Assembly (NCBI GenBank): GCA_027489105.1
Contig: JAIYAJ010000150.1
Location: forward strand, 1 to 5,073
Reading direction: 5' to 3'
DNA: 5,073 bases
Source: Zymomonas sp.
Lineage (GTDB): Bacteria > Pseudomonadota > Alphaproteobacteria > Sphingomonadales > Sphingomonadaceae
Position numbers and translations under genes: made by a program
Notes under the pieces: model-generated
What the model saw: only the letters and a program-made list of their open reading frames with translations
Database searches by the model: none
Told to the model about the DNA's origin: nothing
Shown here: one piece after another, positions 1-5,073 of the stretch
How positions within the stretch are numbered: position 1 is the stretch's first letter
How the letters are laid out: every line of letters begins with the position of its first letter

Positions 1-253
1 GTCCAGCGTGCATGCGCTGCTCGATCCGGCAACCGGCGACGGATTGACCGACACTGCCGCGGTGATCGAGCGCGTCCCCGACTTTGCCGCGATGCTGCAG
101 TCCGGTGAAGACGAGGCGCTTTCTGCTCTGTTGCGCCGGTCGGAAAGTACCGGCCGGCCGCTCGGCGACGCGGCATTTCTCGATCATATCGAGGCGACGC
201 TGGGGCGAGATCCTAAGCCGGGCAAGCGCGGGCCGAAGGCGAGGGATAATTAA
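1..253 (+). CDS. REP-associated tyrosine transposase (IS200-like, Y1), C-terminal part, 5' end outside window
   Basis: The frame is open from base 2 to the TAA at 251-253, so this is the last 83 residues of a gene that begins to the left; the GTG at position 8 is internal. The visible part reads WSS-like at its very start (SSVHALLDP), then ERVPDFAAML, then an STGRPLGDAAFLDHIEATLG block and a basic tail (KPGKRGPKAR). In REP-associated tyrosine transposases (RAYTs, HUH/Y1 superfamily) this order of a WSSA/V stretch, a short acidic helix, a TGRPLG-x-x-x-F block and a terminal run of Lys/Arg/Pro is characteristic. The HUH metal site and catalytic tyrosine would lie upstream and cannot be checked. 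Such enzymes cut and join single-stranded hairpin (REP) sequences, and a perfect palindrome follows 22 bp downstream. The family call rests on C-terminal motifs only; whether the gene is intact is unknown. Confidence 0.8.
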   Translation, partial: SSVHALLDPATGDGLTDTAAVIERVPDFAAMLQSGEDEALSALLRRSESTGRPLGDAAFLDHIEATLGRDPKPGKRGPKARDN

Positions 254-275
254 ATGGAGTGTCACCGGAATTCTA

Positions 276-319
276 CTTGACCGGTTTGGCAGGGGCATGC
301 CCCTGCCAAACCGGTCAAG
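276..319. repeat. Perfect 44-bp palindrome behind the transposase gene (possible REP-like element)
   Basis: The left arm starts CTTGACCGGTTTGGCAGGGG at 276 and its exact reverse complement ends at 319. The centre falls between 297 and 298 in GGGGCATGCCCC, and there is no mismatch in 22 base pairs. It lies 22 bp after the stop of a REP-associated transposase. Neither strand has a T-run after the hairpin, so it is a poor match to an intrinsic terminator. Known REP elements carry GTAG just 5' of an imperfect hairpin. Here CTAC lies directly 5' on the + strand (273-276), so GTAG is on the other strand 3' of the hairpin, which is not the standard arrangement. The palindrome itself is certain; its role as the transposase's substrate is inference. 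Confidence 0.85.
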
Positions 320-531
320 GACGCGCCACTGTTGCACTTGGTTTTGGAACGCGCGGTAATTTCGGCTTCCCGCTGAGCCGACCGATCCGCTGAGACCGAG
401 CCATTCGGGACTAGTCCGATACTACTACATGATTTGGTCCGCCCGCATCTTTGGTGGCGACCTGTTCGGGTCCAGATGAGAGGCATGGCGCTGCGTCCGG
501 TAGCGCCGCACTCTTGAAGATGGAAGCCGAC

Positions 532-714
532 ATGGACAGCAATCGCATCAAGGGCGAGGCCCGCAAGGTCAAGGGCTCGATCAAGGAAGCCGCCGGCAAG
601 ATCATCGGCGATCGCCAGCTCGAGGCCGAAGGCATTGCCGAGAAGGCCGCAGGCAAGGCGCAGGCTGCCGCCGGCAAGGTGATCGACGGCGCGCGAGAGG
701 CGCTGCGTCGCTGA
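532..714 (+). CDS. CsbD family stress-response protein
   Basis: The product is 60 residues, the usual size for CsbD proteins. It begins MDSNRIKGEARKVKGSIKEA, matching the family pattern M-(D/N)-x-x-x-I-x-G-x-x-x-x-x-K-G-x-x-K-E-x-x-G-K, followed by AGKIIGD and Ala/Lys/Glu-rich helical repeats (AEKAAGKAQAAAGK). The ATG at 532 is chosen because GGAAG (522-526) sits 5 nt upstream and the family N-terminus starts here. The ATG at 520 and the longer frame from 451 only add residues unlike the family. CsbD was named as a SigB-dependent general stress gene in Bacillus, and homologs are often induced by stress or stationary phase in Proteobacteria; the molecular role is not known. The protein has no signal peptide and should be cytosolic and largely helical. 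I found no convincing promoter in the upstream gap. Confidence 0.9.
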   Translation: MDSNRIKGEARKVKGSIKEAAGKIIGDRQLEAEGIAEKAAGKAQAAAGKVIDGAREALRR

Positions 715-722
715 CCCGTCAA

Positions 723-748
723 GGGCCGCTGCCGCGATGCGGCGGCCC
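723..748 (+). terminator. GC-rich hairpin after the CsbD gene, candidate terminator
   Basis: A 10-bp stem pairs 723-732 (GGGCCGCTGC) with 739-748 (GCGGCGGCCC), with one G-U pair and a 6-nt loop. It starts 9 nt after the stop codon. There is no clear T-tract behind it (GTCCCGCCCC follows), so termination may be weak or the hairpin may only protect the 3' end. Confidence 0.45.
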
Positions 749-857
749 GTCCCGCCCCGAACATCCCCCCTCCTATTCGCACAGAAAGACCGGAATGACC
801 TTGTCCGCACTGCGTGCGCGGCCCGCGAACAACGCAGGGTCGCAGAAGAGCCAGACC

Positions 858-1028
858 ATGCCCAGCATCGAGGCCGACATGGCCTATTATCGTCGCCGTG
901 CCGCCGAAAGCGCCGAACGCGCGCTGGTTGCGTCGAACCCCGGCGCGCGCCTCGCCCATGAAGAACTTGCCAAGCTCTACCGCGCCAGGCTCGCGACGCT
1001 CGAAGCGGAACTTCGCGAGCGCCGCTGA
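858..1028 (+). CDS. Small helical protein of unknown function
   Basis: The predicted product has 56 residues: MPSIEADMAYYRRRAAESAE, then alternating Ala/Glu/Arg/Leu to the end (EELAKLYRARLATLEAELRE, then RR). The pattern is that of one or two amphipathic helices, with no signal peptide and no cysteine. Short proteins with a YYRRRAAE-like stretch and a HxELAxxY-like stretch occur, to my recollection, as hypothetical proteins in sphingomonads; no function is known to me. The ATG at 858 is preferred because the purine run AGAAGAG (844-850) lies 7 nt upstream and the conserved-looking part begins here. An in-frame ATG at 795, with AGAAAGA 5 nt upstream, would add 21 residues of low-complexity character and cannot be excluded. 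The lipoprotein gene starts 40 bp downstream, so the two could be cotranscribed. Confidence 0.6.
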   Translation: MPSIEADMAYYRRRAAESAERALVASNPGARLAHEELAKLYRARLATLEAELRERR

Positions 1029-1032
1029 TGTT
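1007..1032 (+). promoter_or_regulatory. Possible EcfG-type (general stress sigma) promoter for the lipoprotein gene
   Basis: GGAAC at 1007-1011 is followed after exactly 17 nt by TGTT at 1029-1032. The alphaproteobacterial EcfG consensus is GGAAC, 16-17 nt, CGTT, so there is one mismatch in the nine core positions. It would start transcription near 1040, leaving a leader of about 30 nt before the ATG at 1069. It overlaps the end of the preceding small gene. One such match can arise by chance, so confidence is low. Confidence 0.3.
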
Positions 1033-1068
1033 CACGCGGGAGCACCGCCGATTTTTGGAGAAACCGTC

Positions 1069-1422
1069 ATGAACAGGATCGTCCTTATCCCGCTTGCGGC
1101 GCTCGCCGCGCTCGCCGCCTGTCAGGGGCCCGAGCAGAAGGCGGGCGCAGAGAAGGATAAGGCCGAAGCCCAGGCGGCCGGCCGTCCCTATAGCGGTGAC
1201 GGCCCCCATGAGCGGATCGGCGCGGCCATGGACAAGGCAAGGGAAGCCGCCCAGGAAGCCCGCGAGGCGACCGCCGATGCGCTGGAGCAACGCGGCGACA
1301 GCATCGAGCGCACGGCCGACATCGAGGCCGAGAAGCTCGAAGCCCAGGCCGAGGCGATCCGCAGCGCGGCCGAGGACAAGGCAAAGGCGCTGAAGTCGCA
1401 GGCCGAGACGGCGGTCCGCTAA
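1069..1422 (+). CDS. Small lipoprotein with a long charged alpha-helical domain
   Basis: The product is 117 residues. The N-terminus MNRIVLIPLAALAALAAC is a textbook lipoprotein signal: a short basic start, a hydrophobic stretch and lipobox LAAC with the lipidated cysteine at position 18. Glutamine follows the cysteine, so retention by Lol avoidance (Asp at +2) is not expected and the outer membrane is the likely site. Residues 19-50 are polar and probably flexible. About 52-117 form a continuous Ala/Glu/Lys/Arg helix (MDKAREAAQEAREATADALE and similar), like apolipoprotein- or YtxH-type helices. GGAG at 1057-1060, 8 nt before the ATG, fixes the start; the same frame stays open to 814, but that part overlaps another gene and lacks the signal. 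Function is unknown; an envelope or stress role is inferred from the lipobox, the CsbD neighbour and a possible EcfG promoter. Confidence 0.82.
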   Translation: MNRIVLIPLAALAALAACQGPEQKAGAEKDKAEAQAAGRPYSGDGPHERIGAAMDKAREAAQEAREATADALEQRGDSIERTADIEAEKLEAQAEAIRSAAEDKAKALKSQAETAVR

Positions 1423-1449
1423 GCAGACACTATGAGACGACTAAAGGAA

Positions 1450-1482
1450 AAGGGGGACGCGCCTCGCCGCGCATCCCCCCTT
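1450..1482. terminator. Bidirectional hairpin terminator between convergent genes
   Basis: The stem pairs AAGGGGGA (1450-1457) with TCCCCCCTT (1474-1482, one bulged C) and GCGC (1459-1462) with GCGC (1469-1472), around a 6-nt loop with one C/A mismatch between the two stem parts. On the - strand the hairpin is followed by a T-rich stretch (CCCCCTTTTCCTTT), a good intrinsic terminator for the phosphatase gene that ends 21 nt away. On the + strand the T-tract is shorter (TTCCCTC), and the lipoprotein gene ends 27 nt before it. The position between two convergent stop codons supports use in both directions. Confidence 0.75.
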
Positions 1483-1503
1483 CCCTCATGCCGTCAGCTT
1501 CCG

Positions 1504-3981
1504 TCAGAGGCCGACGACACCGCCATCGGTCTTGGTGATCACGATCGTCGCCGAGCGCGGGCGCGCCGTCGTCGAGGTGCCGCCCTGGGTCGCCGGCCAG
1601 CTGCTCTGCAGCGTGGTCAGGTTGCCGTCTTCGCCCGGATGCTGGATGTTCACGAACAGCGTGCGGCCATCCGGCGTCGAGTCGATGCCGGTGATCTCGC
1701 AGCCCTTGGGCCCGACCAGGAAGCGCTTGAGCGTACCGGTGGTCGCAGCCTTGCCGACCACGGTCGCCTGGGTCCGCGTCGCGCCGTCGGCGCCGGTGTT
1801 GGTGATCGTCTTCGCGCCGCCGTCGCCGACCTTGCCCGGAAGCGCGACCAGCATCTGGTTGTTGGTGCGATCGGTGAAGGCGCCGTCATCGGTCTGGATC
1901 CACAGCAGCGGATTGGCCTGACCCGAAGCGTTCTGCCCACGACCGAACCACAGACCATCCGGGCTGGAGAAGTCGTTCGACGCATCCAGGCCCGAGATGT
2001 TGACGTTGGTCGGGTCGGCATCGGCCGAATCCGCACCGAACAGATAGATGTCCCAGTTGAAGGTGGTGGCCTCGGACGTGTCGCCCGTCTCGCGGAGGCG
2101 CAGGATATGGCCGTTCGGATTGCCGCGCTGCGCCGTGTTCGCCGAACCCTTCGGATCGTTGTAGTGGCGCGGGTTCGCCGCGTCGGTGCCGGTCAGCGGA
2201 CGGACCGTCGCATTGTTGTTGGTCAGCGTCAGATACATCTCGCCGTTGACTGGATTGGTCGCGGTCCACTCCGGCCGGTCCATCTTGGTCGCGCCGAGCG
2301 CGTCGGCGGCGAGACGGACGTTGGTCAGAACGTCGGCCTGATCCGAGAAGGCATAGGTCGTGTTGGCCGAGGTCAGCGGACCGGTACCGAACACCAGCGG
2401 CATCCAGCTGCCGGTGCCGTCGGCGTTGAACTTGGCGACATAGAGCGTGCCGGCGTCGAGATATTTGTCGCCCATGGCAAGGCGGTCGGTCGCATTGGCA
2501 TCGGCCGCGACCCAGGCCTGCGCCGAGACGAACTTGTACAGATATTCGCCACGCGAATCGTCGCCCATGTAGAAGGCGGGCTTGCGACCGGCGACGAACT
2601 GCGACGGCCAGGCGCCTTCATGGCCGAAGCGGCCGAGCGCGGTGCGCTTGCGCGGCGCCTTGGTCGGATCATAAGGATCGATCTCGACGACCCAGCCATA
2701 TTGGTTCGGTTCGTTGCGGAAGTCGCCGCTGCCATTGGTGGCGGTCGCAACGACACTCGCATTCCAGCGCGAGTAGATGGTGCTGCTGGCGTTGGCCGGC
2801 ACGACCGTGGCCCAGCCATAGCTGCCATTGGCGCCTTCGCTGATGCCATAGCGGTTCAGAGCGACGACCGACTTGGCGGTCGCGCCGCCGCGGGCGGCGT
2901 TGTCTCCCGTCACGCGGCGGAAATAGCCCGCCCAGTTTTCTTCGCAGGTCAGGTAGGTGCTCCAGGCGGTATAGCCGTTGGCGCAGTTGTTGATCGTGCC
3001 GCGACCGTCGGTGCCCGCCGGCGAGAAGGCCGTGCGCAGGAAATCGGTACCACGGACCGGACCCGAAAAGCTGGTCGGGGTCAGCGGCGTGATGCGACGG
3101 TTGAGGGTCGAACCCTGAACATAGCTCCAGGCTCCCGAACTGGCGCGCGTCACTTCGACGACGCTGACGCCATGGGCTTCCATCTCCTTCAGCGCTTCGG
3201 CTTCGGGACGGGCGCCGGCAACGGTCGTCGGGCCATTGGCGTGGAGATAGATCTGGGTGATGTTCTCGTGGTTCATCACGAGCAGGCCGCGCGTGCTGCT
3301 GTTCGCATCCGGAGTGGCGCCGGTCGCGGCGAGGCCGAAATAGCTCATGCCGTCATGATGGTCGCCGGCGCGCTTGGAGAAGGTCGTGTCGGTGCCGTTA
3401 TTGGCATAAGCCGAGGTTGCGGTGTCGATCGGATCGCCCAGGCGGTAGAGTACCGAAACGGCATAGCCCTCGGGCACCTTGACGATGTCGTCGAGGCTCT
3501 TCGCGATCGAGTTGAAGCCCAGCACCGCCGGGGTGACGGTGATCGTGGTGTCGGCAGTCGACGCCTTGTTCTTCACGTCGGTCGCGGTGAAGCGGAACAC
3601 CAGCGTGGTCGACGCGGACACCGCCGGCGCGATGAAGGTGGCGTTGTTGCTGTTGGCATTGGTCAGCGTGACCGTCGGCCCCGAAACCTGCGTCCAGCCG
3701 ACGCTGCCGATCTCGTTCTTGTCGGTCGCGGTGCCGGCGAGCGTGACGAGCTTGCCCGAGCTGGTGCTGGCATTCTGGCCGGCGTTCACGACCGGGGCGT
3801 CATTCTCGCCGCATGCCGTGAGCAGCATGCCGCCGAACGTCGCGGCGGCGATGGCGGAAATGCCGCCGAACAGCGTCTGGCGGCGCGAATAGCGCTGCTC
3901 GACGATGCTCTCCAGCGTGGGATTGTCAGTCGGATTGCAATCGACATTGCCGTCCGTGTAGCCGTGCACCATCTCGTTCAT
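1504..3981 (-). CDS. phoX: PhoX-type (DUF839) alkaline phosphatase, Tat-exported, with PKD/Ig-like N-terminal domain
   Basis: The product is 825 residues and should release phosphate from organic phosphomonoesters outside the inner membrane. Residues 32-38 (SRRQTLF) are a twin-arginine motif after the N-region NPTDNPTLESIVEQR typical of PhoX. A hydrophobic stretch follows and ends in LTAC (54-57), so the enzyme may be a Tat-dependent lipoprotein anchored at Cys57. Residues 62-151 resemble a PKD/Ig-like beta domain (TLAGTATD, WTQVSGPTVTL, FRFTATD, TTITVTP). The catalytic part (about 155-815) shows MNHEN (236-240), LTCEEN (344-349), GRFGHEGAW (450-458), DDSRGEYLYKF (474-484), SPDGLWF (673-679) and TPDGRTLFVNIQHPGE (769-784). 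In characterised PhoX enzymes these blocks build an Fe/Ca active site, and the Cys of TCEEN (here 346) is an iron ligand. AAGGGG (3991-3996) lies 9 nt before the ATG. Folding before Tat export fits metal loading in the cytoplasm. Substrate range is not proven; some DUF839 proteins are uncharacterised. Confidence 0.9.
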   Translation of the reverse strand: MNEMVHGYTDGNVDCNPTDNPTLESIVEQRYSRRQTLFGGISAIAAATFGGMLLTACGENDAPVVNAGQNASTSSGKLVTLAGTATDKNEIGSVGWTQVSGPTVTLTNANSNNATFIAPAVSASTTLVFRFTATDVKNKASTADTTITVTPAVLGFNSIAKSLDDIVKVPEGYAVSVLYRLGDPIDTATSAYANNGTDTTFSKRAGDHHDGMSYFGLAATGATPDANSSTRGLLVMNHENITQIYLHANGPTTVAGARPEAEALKEMEAHGVSVVEVTRASSGAWSYVQGSTLNRRITPLTPTSFSGPVRGTDFLRTAFSPAGTDGRGTINNCANGYTAWSTYLTCEENWAGYFRRVTGDNAARGGATAKSVVALNRYGISEGANGSYGWATVVPANASSTIYSRWNASVVATATNGSGDFRNEPNQYGWVVEIDPYDPTKAPRKRTALGRFGHEGAWPSQFVAGRKPAFYMGDDSRGEYLYKFVSAQAWVAADANATDRLAMGDKYLDAGTLYVAKFNADGTGSWMPLVFGTGPLTSANTTYAFSDQADVLTNVRLAADALGATKMDRPEWTATNPVNGEMYLTLTNNNATVRPLTGTDAANPRHYNDPKGSANTAQRGNPNGHILRLRETGDTSEATTFNWDIYLFGADSADADPTNVNISGLDASNDFSSPDGLWFGRGQNASGQANPLLWIQTDDGAFTDRTNNQMLVALPGKVGDGGAKTITNTGADGATRTQATVVGKAATTGTLKRFLVGPKGCEITGIDSTPDGRTLFVNIQHPGEDGNLTTLQSSWPATQGGTSTTARPRSATIVITKTDGGVVGL

Positions 3982-4049
3982 CTGGTCGGACCCCTTGGTT
4001 GAGAAGGGGGCGGGCTAACAGCGCCGTGCGAAACATTGGTGCCGTAGCG

Positions 4050-4089
4050 TTTACAGCGGGATGAAAGGCAAATGACGTACGCGTTACAG
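4050..4089 (-). promoter_or_regulatory. Tandem Pho boxes (four PhoB half-sites) upstream of phoX
   Basis: Read on the - strand from 4089 down to 4050, four 7-bp half-sites are separated by exactly 4 bp each: CTGTAAC, ACGTCAT, CTTTCAT, CTGTAAA. Against the PhoB half-site CTGTCAT they match at 5, 5, 6 and 5 of 7 positions. PhoB dimers bind direct repeats with an 11-bp period, and two adjacent boxes, as here, occur at strongly controlled promoters such as pstS of E. coli. The array ends 68 bp before the phoX start codon. A weak -10 candidate (CAATGT, 4038-4033) lies 11 bp after the last half-site, where sigma-70 would be recruited by PhoB in place of a -35 element. The register is seen directly; binding by PhoB is inferred from the match and from the phosphatase downstream. 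Confidence 0.72.
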
Positions 4090-4141
4090 CGTCGGCAGAC
4101 TCGCTCCGGCAGAGCGCGTTGCAGGAGACGATCGTCGCCTT

Positions 4142-4756
4142 TCAGGCCCCTACCAGCCTGCGCAGCTTGGCCAGGCTCGTATCGTCAGCTTCGCCATGCG
4201 CCAGCGCCCCGAAGAAATGACCTTCGGCATCCATCAGGAAGGTGGTGGCGGTGTGATCGATCAGATAGTCGCCGCCCTCGATCGGCACCTTCTCCCGATA
4301 GACATGATAGGCCTCGATGATCCGCGCCAGCTGAACCGGGCTTCCCGTCAGCCCTGTGATCGACTCCGGGAAGAGCGATACATAGTCGCCGATCAGCTTG
4401 GGGCTGTCGCGTTCGGGATCGAGCGACACGAACACAAGTCGCAGCTTCTCGCCAGCAGGGCCGAGTTGGCGCTTCAGGCGGGACATGCGCTGGAGCGTCG
4501 TCGGGCAGATGTCGGGACAGCGCGTGAAACCGAAGAAGATCGCGAAGGGCTTCCCGCGAAGGCTCCGGTCGGTGACGATTCGGCCATTCTGGTCGACCAG
4601 TTCGAACGCGCCGCCAAAGGCGTCGGCATAGCCGGCCACCTTCTCATCGCCGGGCCAGAATGCCGCCGCCGCCAGCCCGCCGAGAGTCAGCAATATTGCC
4701 AGCCACAGGACGGGCCGCAGCCAGCGCGGTGCCGGTCGCGACTCAGTGGTGGTCAT
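4142..4756 (-). CDS. SCO1/SenC family copper chaperone for cytochrome c oxidase
   Basis: The product is 204 residues, the usual bacterial Sco length. A single membrane helix (about 14-33, LRPVLWLAILLTLGGLAAAA) anchors the thioredoxin-like domain on the periplasmic side. The copper site is complete: CPDIC supplies Cys80 and Cys84 in the CxxxC motif (FTRCPDICPTTL), and the conserved histidine is His168 in YLIDHT. The SLDPERD block (111-117) is also typical. Sco proteins deliver copper to, or reduce the cysteines of, the CuA site in subunit II of cytochrome c oxidase, often taking Cu(I) from PCu(A)C. The start ATG (4754-4756) lies inside the end of the PCu(A)C gene, giving a 14-bp overlap that suggests translational coupling. 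Only a short hairpin (4102-4116) follows the stop, so the 3' end of the transcript is unclear. Nothing looks damaged. Confidence 0.95.
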   Translation of the reverse strand: MTTTESRPAPRWLRPVLWLAILLTLGGLAAAAFWPGDEKVAGYADAFGGAFELVDQNGRIVTDRSLRGKPFAIFFGFTRCPDICPTTLQRMSRLKRQLGPAGEKLRLVFVSLDPERDSPKLIGDYVSLFPESITGLTGSPVQLARIIEAYHVYREKVPIEGGDYLIDHTATTFLMDAEGHFFGALAHGEADDTSLAKLRRLVGA

Positions 4757-5073
4757 GGCCCCCGCCCAGTTGATGGTCGATCGGTTCGACGCGGAAGCGC
4801 ACGGGCAGCGCGCCTGCCTTGGCGAAGCGCAGCGTGATCGTCACGATCTCGCCCCGCTTCAGCGGTCGCTTGAGCCCCATCAGCATCAGATGATAGCCGC
4901 CGGGCTTGAGGGCGACGCTGCCGCCCGGTGCGATGGAGAGGCCGCCGCTGACCGGGCGCATCCGCATGATGTTGCCATCCATCGTCATGCTGTGGACGTC
5001 GACGCTCGAAGCGATCTCCGTGCTGCCGCCCAGCAGGCGATCCTCGGTCTTGCTGGCGTTACGGATGAGGGCA
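4743..5073 (-). CDS. PCu(A)C family periplasmic copper chaperone, 5' end outside window
   Basis: The frame is open to the right edge, so the ATG at 4988 is internal and the signal peptide and first strands are missing; 109 residues are visible, starting ALIRNASKTEDRLLGGST. The Cu(I) site is present: counting from the first visible residue, His27 and Met38 are 10 residues apart, followed after 22 residues by His61-x-Met63 in GGYHLMLMGL. This is the H-x10-M-x21/22-H-x-M signature of the family (DUF461). The fold segments MRPVSGGLSIAPGGSVALKP and KRGEIVTITLRF are also typical. The C-terminus ends in a His-rich tail (GGGHDHH), a possible extra metal site. The protein carries Cu(I) in the periplasm to SCO1 or directly to the CuA site. 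The gene overlaps the start of the SCO1 gene by 14 bp, so the two very likely form an operon. Confidence 0.95.
   Translation of the reverse strand, partial: ALIRNASKTEDRLLGGSTEIASSVDVHSMTMDGNIMRMRPVSGGLSIAPGGSVALKPGGYHLMLMGLKRPLKRGEIVTITLRFAKAGALPVRFRVEPIDHQLGGGHDHH

Noticed and set aside
8..253. Treating the GTG at position 8 as the start of a complete small gene
   Set aside because: The frame is open to the window edge and the visible residues match the C-terminal end of a larger transposase.
332..360. TTGCAC-N17-GGTAAT as a housekeeping promoter
   Set aside because: It matches only 3 of 6 and 4 of 6 consensus positions and lies about 170 bp before the CsbD start; this is within chance expectation.
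346..371. GGAAC at 346-350 as an EcfG promoter for the CsbD gene
   Set aside because: The bases 16-17 nt downstream are TTCC/TCCC, with no CGTT-like -10, and the leader would be over 150 nt.
814..1068. In-frame extension upstream of the lipoprotein start
   Set aside because: The ATG at 1069 has a good ribosome site and starts a perfect lipoprotein signal. The extension overlaps the preceding gene in another frame and would bury the signal.
262..1290. A 342-codon open frame on the - strand across the small + strand genes
   Set aside because: It runs through the palindrome, a non-coding gap and three convincing small genes. Its product is low-complexity and resembles no family.
1432..4002. 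An 856-codon open frame on the + strand opposite the phosphatase gene
   Set aside because: It mirrors the codon structure of phoX in high-GC DNA. The translation is Arg/Gly/Ala/Val-rich with no recognisable domain, while the opposite strand encodes a clear PhoX with its signal and motifs.
4102..4116. Hairpin CGCTC-CGGCA-GAGCG downstream of the SCO1 gene as its terminator
   Set aside because: The stem is only 5 bp and no T-run follows on the - strand. It is too weak to call, though it lies in the right gap.

Overview
The window looks like chromosomal DNA of a high-GC alphaproteobacterium, most likely a sphingomonad (Sphingomonas, Sphingobium or a relative). This rests on base composition, codon use and the style of the proteins: a CsbD-type stress protein, tiny helical proteins, a Tat-exported PhoX and a PCu(A)C/SCO1 pair. 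No rRNA, tRNA, CRISPR array or complete insertion sequence was seen.

Left part, + strand (1-1422). The window opens inside the C-terminal end of a REP-associated (IS200-like, Y1) transposase. A perfect 44-bp palindrome lies 22 bp behind its stop (276-319). The rest of the 278-bp gap up to position 531 contains no gene or promoter I could support. Three small genes follow on the same strand: a 60-residue CsbD-like protein (532-714) with a GC-rich hairpin behind it, a 56-residue helical protein of unknown function (858-1028), and a 117-residue lipoprotein with a long charged helix (1069-1422). A possible EcfG-type (general stress sigma factor) promoter overlaps the end of the middle gene. Together these suggest a small envelope/stress group, but the shared regulation is inference.

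Middle, - strand (1504-3981). One large gene encodes an 825-residue PhoX-type (DUF839) phosphatase. It has a twin-arginine signal, a lipobox cysteine, and a PKD/Ig-like beta domain between the signal and the catalytic domain. It converges on the lipoprotein gene, and a strong hairpin usable in both directions separates them. The 160-bp gap upstream holds four Pho-box half-sites in perfect 11-bp register (4050-4089). This predicts control by PhoB under phosphate starvation and fits the enzyme assignment.

Right part, - strand (4142-5073). A SCO1/SenC copper chaperone gene overlaps the end of a PCu(A)C copper chaperone gene by 14 bp; the latter runs off the right edge. The pair is a classic two-protein route for loading copper into the CuA site of cytochrome c oxidase. 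It lies upstream of phoX on the same strand, but the Pho-box array between them suggests separate transcription.
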